This document shows, piece by piece, positions 59,501 through 64,000 of a DNA stretch of 64,000 bases; the stretch's first letter is position 1, and each line of letters opens with the position of its first letter. This stretch comes from an uncultured Eubacteriales bacterium. Lineage in GTDB: Bacteria; Bacillota; Clostridia; Oscillospirales; Acutalibacteraceae. The DNA is taken from NCBI GenBank assembly GCA_934525065.1, contig CAKSYX010000003.1:47830-111829 (forward strand), in the 5' to 3' direction. Both the position numbers and the translations under genes were made by a program. The notes beneath the pieces are model-generated. The model did not search any database, was not told the DNA's origin, and was given only the letters and a program-made list of their open reading frames with translations.

Positions 59501-62248
59501 ATGCTTGTTCTTAAAGATATTGTTAAAGATTATGTGACCGGCGACACCACCGTTCGCGCAATGAAAAACATCAGCATCAACTTCAGAGAAAGCGAGTTTG
59601 TTGCAATCCTCGGCCCCTCAGGCTGCGGAAAAACAACCATGCTCAACATCATCGGCGGACTTGACCGCTACACCAGCGGCGACCTTGTCATCAACGGAAA
59701 GTCAACAAAAACCTTCACGGACAATGACTGGGATACCTACCGCAATCATTCCATCGGCTTTGTTTTCCAAAGCTATAACCTCATCACACACCAGACCGTT
59801 CTTGCGAACGTCGAGCTGGCTTTGACCCTTTCCGGCGTATCAAAAAAAGAAAGACGCGAAAAGGCAATTGAAGCCCTCAAAAAAGTCGGCCTTGAAAAGC
59901 AAATCTATAAAAGACCGACCCAGATGTCCGGCGGACAGATGCAGCGCGTTGCAATTGCAAGAGCACTCATCAACAACCCGGACATAATCCTCGCCGACGA
60001 ACCGACCGGCGCTCTTGACAGCGAAACGAGCGTTCAGATCATGGAGCTGCTCAAGGAAGTTGCAAAGGATAAGCTCGTCATCATGGTTACACATAACCCG
60101 GAGCTTGCACTTCAGTACGCAACAAGAGTTATCCGTTGCCTTGACGGTAACGTTATTGATGACTCCAACCCCTTCACCCCTACCGAAAAGGACTATGAAA
60201 TTGAAAAGGAAAAGGCCGCGAATGAAAAGAAAAAGGGCAAAAAGCCTTCAATGTCAATGGCAACGGCCTTCACCCTCTCACTTCGCAACCTTGTTACAAA
60301 ACGAACAAGAACAATCCTTACCGCCGTTGCGGGTTCAATCGGAATTATCGGCATTGCCTTGGTGCTTGCCCTTTCAAACGGCATCAACGGCTACATAGAC
60401 AAAATCGAAAGCGATGCACTGCTGCTGTTCCCGATGTCTGTTGAAAAAGAGGCTGTTAACACCGACAGCCTGCTTCAGACCGCGTTGGGACTCAATCCCC
60501 TGCTCGGCGTTGACCACGACAAGGACGCGGTTTACGTCAACAATTCCTTCAACACAATGATTAACACTTTTGTTGCTCAGTCAAATTCAAACAACCTTCA
60601 GAGCTTCAAAAAGTACATTGACGAAAACCGCTCAAAGTTTGATGAGCTTTGCAACGACGTTCAGTTCAATTACACAACGAAGCTGAACATATACAGAGTT
60701 CAGGACGGAGAGAATCCGGTTCAGGTCAACCCCAGCACCCTGCTTGACAACATGAATATGCAGTCGATTTCAAGCCTTGAAGGCTTTATTGATATTGACA
60801 GCTATACAAACCTTTGGAAGCAGCTTGTCGGCGACAACCAGACTCTGAGTGATTATTACGACGTAATCTACGGTGCTCTTCCGCAGAAATACAATGAGGT
60901 TGTTGTTATTGTTGACGGCAACAACGAGGTCACCGAGCTTATGGCGTACGCTCTCGGCCTCAAGGACCAGAGCCAGTTCACAACGAACCTTATGAATGCG
61001 CTCGCCGGCGGCGAAAAGCTTGACGGCGGAGACACCAAAGACAACAAGTACAGCTACGACGACATCATGAACCTCAAGTTCAAGATGCTCACCAACAGCG
61101 ACCTTATGCACAAGGACAGCAAAACCGGACTTTGGAGCGATATGAGAAACAACGCTCTTTATGTCAGCAATCAGCTTAAGGATGCCATCGACATCAAGGT
61201 TGTCGGCATCGTCCGTCCGAGAGAGGACAACGTTCTTTCAGTCGGCAACGGATACATCGGCTACACCGGCGAGCTCATGGACTACGCCCTCAAGGAAACA
61301 AAAGAGTCAGAGGTTGTTAAGGAACAGCTTGCAAACCCGAAGAAAGACGTCTTGACCGGCATGACCTTCTTCGACAAAACGGTCAACGACTTTGACCTTG
61401 CAGACATCGACCTCAACGAAATCGATTACAACAAGCTCAACATCACTCCGTTCCTCAGCATGGCAAAGGACATGGATCTTTCGCAGATAGATATTACGGA
61501 TATGTCCTCAATGTTTAACTTCGGTGACATGAGCGACCTTCAGAAGAAGCTCATGGAAGGCTATCTTGACGACGACCAGGTGCTTGCCCTCAAGCAGGCT
61601 TACATCGACTCGGTCAACGACAAGTGTTCGCTTGAAAAAACGTATGAAACCATAGGATACTCCGATGAAGGCAACCCGACTTCGATTGCGCTTTATCCGA
61701 AGGATTTTGACACCAAGGCCGAGGTCAACAAGATGGTTGACTATTATAACGAAGCGGTTACAAAGGATGGCCACGAAGAGCTGACGATTAACTGCACCGA
61801 CTACATCGGCATTGCAATGAACGTTGCGACCCAGGCAATCAACATCGTCACCTATACGCTCGTCATATTCGTTGCAATTTCGCTTGTTGTTTCCTCAATC
61901 ATGATAGGCATTATCACCTACGTTTCCGTTATTGAAAGAACGAAGGAGATCGGTATTCTCAGAAGTATCGGCGCTTCAAAGCGTGACGTTTCCAACGTCT
62001 TCAATGCAGAAACCTTCATCATCGGCCTTTCCGCGGGCCTTATCGGTATAGGTGTGACAATACTTTGCGAGATACCGATAAATCTGCTGCTCAAACATCT
62101 GACCGGCGCACCGATCACGGCTGTTCTGCCGTTCACGGACGGCCTTTCCCTTGTTTGCATCAGCGTCTTTTTGACCTTTATTGCGGGTCTTATCCCCTCC
62201 TCGCTTGCCGCGAAGAAAGACCCTGTTGAAGCACTCAGAACAGAATAA
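59501..62248 (+). CDS. Fused ABC ATPase-permease of the MacB/FtsX type
   Basis: The 915-residue protein joins an ATPase (residues 1-230) to a MacB-type permease. Walker A is GPSGCGKTT near residue 38, the signature MSGGQMQRV, Walker B IILADEPTGALD, and the H-loop MVTHN. The first membrane helix is near residues 265-290, then an unusually large extracytoplasmic region of about 480 residues. Three helices follow from about residue 785, with ERTKEIGILRSIGASKRDV and the final KKDPVEALRTE. It would use ATP to drive export or mechanotransmission on the outer side rather than classic transport. It is 4 bases after the surface protein gene with an AAGGAGG site. Confidence 0.92.
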   Translation: MLVLKDIVKDYVTGDTTVRAMKNISINFRESEFVAILGPSGCGKTTMLNIIGGLDRYTSGDLVINGKSTKTFTDNDWDTYRNHSIGFVFQSYNLITHQTVLANVELALTLSGVSKKERREKAIEALKKVGLEKQIYKRPTQMSGGQMQRVAIARALINNPDIILADEPTGALDSETSVQIMELLKEVAKDKLVIMVTHNPELALQYATRVIRCLDGNVIDDSNPFTPTEKDYEIEKEKAANEKKKGKKPSMSMATAFTLSLRNLVTKRTRTILTAVAGSIGIIGIALVLALSNGINGYIDKIESDALLLFPMSVEKEAVNTDSLLQTALGLNPLLGVDHDKDAVYVNNSFNTMINTFVAQSNSNNLQSFKKYIDENRSKFDELCNDVQFNYTTKLNIYRVQDGENPVQVNPSTLLDNMNMQSISSLEGFIDIDSYTNLWKQLVGDNQTLSDYYDVIYGALPQKYNEVVVIVDGNNEVTELMAYALGLKDQSQFTTNLMNALAGGEKLDGGDTKDNKYSYDDIMNLKFKMLTNSDLMHKDSKTGLWSDMRNNALYVSNQLKDAIDIKVVGIVRPREDNVLSVGNGYIGYTGELMDYALKETKESEVVKEQLANPKKDVLTGMTFFDKTVNDFDLADIDLNEIDYNKLNITPFLSMAKDMDLSQIDITDMSSMFNFGDMSDLQKKLMEGYLDDDQVLALKQAYIDSVNDKCSLEKTYETIGYSDEGNPTSIALYPKDFDTKAEVNKMVDYYNEAVTKDGHEELTINCTDYIGIAMNVATQAINIVTYTLVIFVAISLVVSSIMIGIITYVSVIERTKEIGILRSIGASKRDVSNVFNAETFIIGLSAGLIGIGVTILCEIPINLLLKHLTGAPITAVLPFTDGLSLVCISVFLTFIAGLIPSSLAAKKDPVEALRTE

Positions 62249-62277
62249 AACTGCCGCCGCTTTGGCACAGAAAAATG

Positions 62278-62320
62278 GCCGCAGCCGAACGGATTTTCCG
62301 TCGGCTGCGGCTCTTTCTTT
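62278..62320 (+). terminator. Terminator of the marR-ABC operon
   Basis: GCCGCAGCCG pairs with CGGCTGCGGC and is followed by TCTTTCTTT. It starts 30 bases past the ABC stop. Confidence 0.8.
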
Positions 62321-62400
62321 CCGGAATTAAAAACGCTTCCGGACGGCAACGGAGCTTTTAATCACCTCATTCTGTACCCACAAAATTTATTGTCCTCGCG

Positions 62401-62429
62401 TTGACAAATTCAGAAAAATGGGGTATACT
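62401..62429 (+). promoter_or_regulatory. Promoter ahead of the tRNA-Pro region
   Basis: TTGACA (62401-62406), 17 bases, TATACT (62424-62429). It lies directly before the broken tRNA-like sequence, with the intact tRNA-Pro about 230 bases downstream. Confidence 0.8.
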
Positions 62430-62466
62430 TCTTTGGCGTAGTGCGAAAGGCATAAACTTTATTCAT

Positions 62467-62541
62467 CGAGGCGTAGCGCAGTTTGGTAGCGCATCTGCTT
62501 TGGGAGCATAGACAGTGTTCACACCGTTTATCTGTGCCAAC
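62467..62541 (+). pseudogene. Degenerate tRNA-Pro(TGG)-like sequence
   Basis: The 5' half closely matches the intact tRNA-Pro downstream: GGCGTAGCGCAGTTTGGTAG, the D-arm, and the anticodon region TGCTTTGGGAGCA with anticodon TGG. After the anticodon stem the sequence departs, with no matching T-stem (only GTGTTC remains) and no acceptor strand to pair with CGAGGCG. It cannot fold as a standard tRNA. It could be an old duplicate or one side of an integration event. Confidence 0.7.
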
Positions 62542-62610
62542 CGCCGAAAGCCCTTCAACCGTGTGAATTTCGGGCGGTTCGGAAAAAGAAAAAAGCAGTC
62601 AAAAATGTGT

Positions 62611-62642
62611 TTGACCACAGATTTGACCACTTACACGACCAC
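62611..62642 (+). repeat. Three short direct repeats spaced 12 bases apart
   Basis: TTGACCAC at 62611-62618 and 62623-62630, and ACGACCAC at 62635-62642, are in exact 12-base register just before the tRNA-Pro. Similar spaced short repeats act as arm-type binding sites of tyrosine integrases, which would suit a tRNA-linked attachment region; this link is inferred. Confidence 0.5.
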
Positions 62643-62656
62643 AATTTAATAACTAT

Positions 62657-62732
62657 CGGGGTGTAGCGCAGTTGGTAGCGCGCTTGCTTTGGGAGCAAGA
62701 TGCCGGGTGTTCGAGTCACCTCACTCCGACCA
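62657..62732 (+). tRNA. tRNA-Pro (anticodon TGG)
   Basis: The 76-base sequence folds fully: acceptor CGGGGTG/CACTCCG with one G-T pair, D-stem GCGC/GCGC, anticodon stem CTTGC/GCAAG with loop TTTGGGA, and T-stem GGGTG/CACCT with loop TTCGAGT. The ACCA end is encoded. A terminator hairpin follows at 62755-62795. Confidence 0.95.
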
Positions 62733-62754
62733 ATTAGGCGGTTTTTACCGCAAT

Positions 62755-62795
62755 AGAGCCGCAAGGAATAACCTTGCGGCTCTTCTATTTTTTTT
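62755..62795 (+). terminator. Terminator after tRNA-Pro
   Basis: AGAGCCGCAAGG pairs with CCTTGCGGCTCT and is followed by TCTA and a run of T residues. Confidence 0.85.
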
Positions 62796-62814
62796 ACTTG
62801 CGGAGGTTCATTGT

Positions 62815-63759
62815 ATGAGTATTAGACGAGAAATGGGCGAAGTCAACTATTTCAAAAACTTTAATATGGGCAGAGAGATAGAGATTGCTGGAGAATTTAT
62901 ATATGAGTCTATGAGAGAAATGTACTCCTTAAAATCATTTAGTGAACATTTCAAAATCAATAAAATATTGTATAATGGTGCAGTAGGTATAGAAAGATTA
63001 CAAAAGATATTATTATGCATGTTTTTAATAAATCAAACCAAAGATTTTGATGATTTGCCAAAGTCGTTGAAAGAGCACAAGCATATAGCTCTCCATGAAC
63101 TCATAAAAAAATCAGTCCCAGACTATAAACTTAAAAGTAACAAAATCAAACTGTTAGAGGTATTCCAAGACTATTATAATAAGCATCGATACGGAGAATT
63201 TTCCCCAGATTATAATTCAAATGAACTCATCAACCTTTTTACGAATTATTTTTCAAATATTCTACAAGTCGAATTCACTAGCGATTATTTCAGTAATCCT
63301 TGTGATCTTTCAAACGCAAAAAAATTATATATTAATTACTTAGGGGAAACGTCTTATGACTATTATAAGATTATTGATAACAAAGCTACAGAGTTGGAAA
63401 TTTACACAACTGAATTAAGTTACACCTCAAATGCAACTAAATTATTCTATTCACAGGATTTCGGAAAAATGTACGAGTCTATTAAACTGGAAAGCATCGC
63501 AGTTAAAGAATTAATTGTCTTTTTATCAAAAACCAAATCTCGTTCTAATGTAAAGAAAATAATTGCGGCTGTCAAACCATTAGATCTTGATATTGCTATG
63601 GTAAATGATTACTTAGATGATATTACTTGTTTTCGGGCATCTGAACAATTAACGGATATGGTATATGAGTTATATAATAATATCGAGTCTGAAAAAGAAA
63701 AAAAGGAACGAAAAGAACTTGTGGATTTAATAGGGAATCCTTATATAATCCTTGATTGA
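62815..63759 (+). CDS. AT-rich orphan protein next to the tRNA, unknown
   Basis: The 314-residue soluble protein starts at ATG 62815 with a GGAGG site 8 bases upstream. It is rich in Lys, Asn, Tyr and Ile, and its codons are strongly AT-biased, unlike the rest of the window, which points to acquisition by transfer. It has no signal or membrane segment. The stretch GIERLQKILLCMFL followed by EHKHIALHELIKK (about residues 58-100) has the feel of HEPN-like or abortive-infection helical proteins, but no defining motif is clear. Position behind a tRNA and before an integrase-related fragment suits cargo of a mobile island, perhaps a defence gene. Function unknown. Confidence 0.7.
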   Translation: MSIRREMGEVNYFKNFNMGREIEIAGEFIYESMREMYSLKSFSEHFKINKILYNGAVGIERLQKILLCMFLINQTKDFDDLPKSLKEHKHIALHELIKKSVPDYKLKSNKIKLLEVFQDYYNKHRYGEFSPDYNSNELINLFTNYFSNILQVEFTSDYFSNPCDLSNAKKLYINYLGETSYDYYKIIDNKATELEIYTTELSYTSNATKLFYSQDFGKMYESIKLESIAVKELIVFLSKTKSRSNVKKIIAAVKPLDLDIAMVNDYLDDITCFRASEQLTDMVYELYNNIESEKEKKERKELVDLIGNPYIILD

Positions 63760-63789
63760 TTTTTTCTTTGTCTACTGCATCTCAAATTT

Positions 63790-63828
63790 TGACAGGGTGA
63801 CTTTTTCGGTCACCCTGTCATTTTCTCT
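63790..63828. terminator. Bidirectional terminator between the orphan gene and the right-edge gene
   Basis: TGACAGGGTGAC pairs exactly with GTCACCCTGTCA, with T-rich flanks on the plus strand. The stem includes the stop codon of the minus-strand gene at 63810. Confidence 0.8.
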
Positions 63829-64000
63829 TTTTCCGCCTTGATTTGCGCCTTGACCTGCACAATCATTTCCGCGAGCTTTTCTTCGCATTCCTCGCGCGTT
63901 TTCGCATAGATATTGTGGCTTTCTCGCTTGCCGTAGGCATTGGTTGGTGTGTACCGTCCCTCGTAGAGGTGGTCGTTAATCATGGTGACACAGCCCGTCC
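63810..64000 (-). CDS. C-terminal part of a mobile-element protein resembling integrase-associated sequences, cut by the window edge
   Basis: The visible 63 residues include INDHLYEGRYTPTNAYGKRE, then NIYAKTREECEEKLAEMI and a Lys/Glu-rich end. The KR..nIYAkTreECEEKL pattern is that of the arm-binding (AP2-like) region of tyrosine integrases and of small helper proteins in Firmicutes conjugative elements. Because a stop follows soon after, this is either a small stand-alone DNA-binding protein or a truncated integrase start. No ribosome binding site is seen before the internal ATG at 63983, so the frame probably continues past the edge. Codon use is GC-richer than in the neighbouring orphan gene. 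Confidence 0.6.
   Translation of the reverse strand, partial: TGCVTMINDHLYEGRYTPTNAYGKRESHNIYAKTREECEEKLAEMIVQVKAQIKAEKEKMTG

Noticed and set aside
62555..62764. Minus-strand frame covering the tRNA-Pro (ending WSNLWSNTFLTAFF)
   Set aside because: It is an antisense translation of the tRNA and the spaced repeats; frames of this kind are common over tRNA genes.
1..64000. CRISPR array, rRNA operon, intact transposase or prophage
   Set aside because: No regularly spaced repeats of CRISPR length, no rRNA sequence, and no complete recombinase or phage structural gene was seen; only the right edge suggests a mobile element.

Overview
The window looks like a chromosomal segment of a spore-forming, low-to-mid GC Clostridia bacterium, most likely of the Oscillospirales/Ruminococcaceae type. 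This is inferred from spoVAC-spoVAD-spoVAE, strong AGGAGG-type ribosome binding sites, TTGACA-N17-TATAAT promoters, frequent TTG starts and the gene families present. It is mostly core and metabolic DNA. The far right end (about 62.4-64 kb) changes to AT-rich, island-like sequence at a tRNA-Pro.

Left to right: 0-3 kb holds a surface O-acetylation pair (SGNH-like protein plus MBOAT acyltransferase). 3.6-6.9 kb holds a membrane protein, ksgA and divergent galE. 7.5-12.4 kb holds a MalY-type PLP enzyme and a zinc-type ABC uptake operon (small CxxC membrane protein, ZnuA, ZnuC, ZnuB, lipoprotein). 12.4-16 kb is mfd. 16.4-16.9 kb is a compact transcription unit of two very small proteins with its own promoter and terminator. 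17-21.5 kb is an operon of alpha/beta hydrolase, glycerate kinase, FAD oxidoreductase and galM. 21.6-24.1 kb holds an alanyl-tRNA editing protein and a DUF1015 protein. 24.3-26.4 kb is the spoVA cluster. 26.5 kb holds another tiny ORF. 26.8-33.8 kb runs through a heterodimeric ABC exporter, an M16 peptidase and proBA. 33.9-37.4 kb holds a surface protein, a HAD phosphatase and an MmsA-type dehydrogenase. 37.5-41.6 kb is a six-gene operon (phosphodiesterase, two TrkA-type proteins, PAP2 phosphatase, GtrA, acyltransferase). 41.7-42.8 kb is a three-gene cluster of unknown function. 42.8-44.2 kb is argH. 44.7-49.8 kb is a complete livKHMGF branched-chain amino acid ABC transporter. 49.9-56 kb holds an XRE regulator, a SLOG protein, a second FAD oxidoreductase paralogous to the first, a polyprenyl sugar-phosphate transferase, an SDR, a CPBP protease and tadA. 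56.1-62.3 kb is a MarR / large duplicated surface protein / MacB-like ABC operon behind an inverted-repeat operator. 62.4-64 kb holds a tRNA-Pro next to a broken tRNA-Pro-like copy, an AT-rich orphan gene and the 3' part of a gene resembling integrase-associated proteins.

The most unusual items are: a dispersed, non-coding, MITE-like repeat in three copies with long terminal inverted repeats; the two-small-protein unit at 16.4-16.9 kb and a 42-residue ORF at 26.5 kb; the MarR-controlled duplicated-domain surface protein paired with a fused ABC transporter; and the tRNA-Pro junction. No CRISPR array, rRNA or intact transposase was seen. Assignments rest on reading the sequence and recognising motifs; no database search was run.
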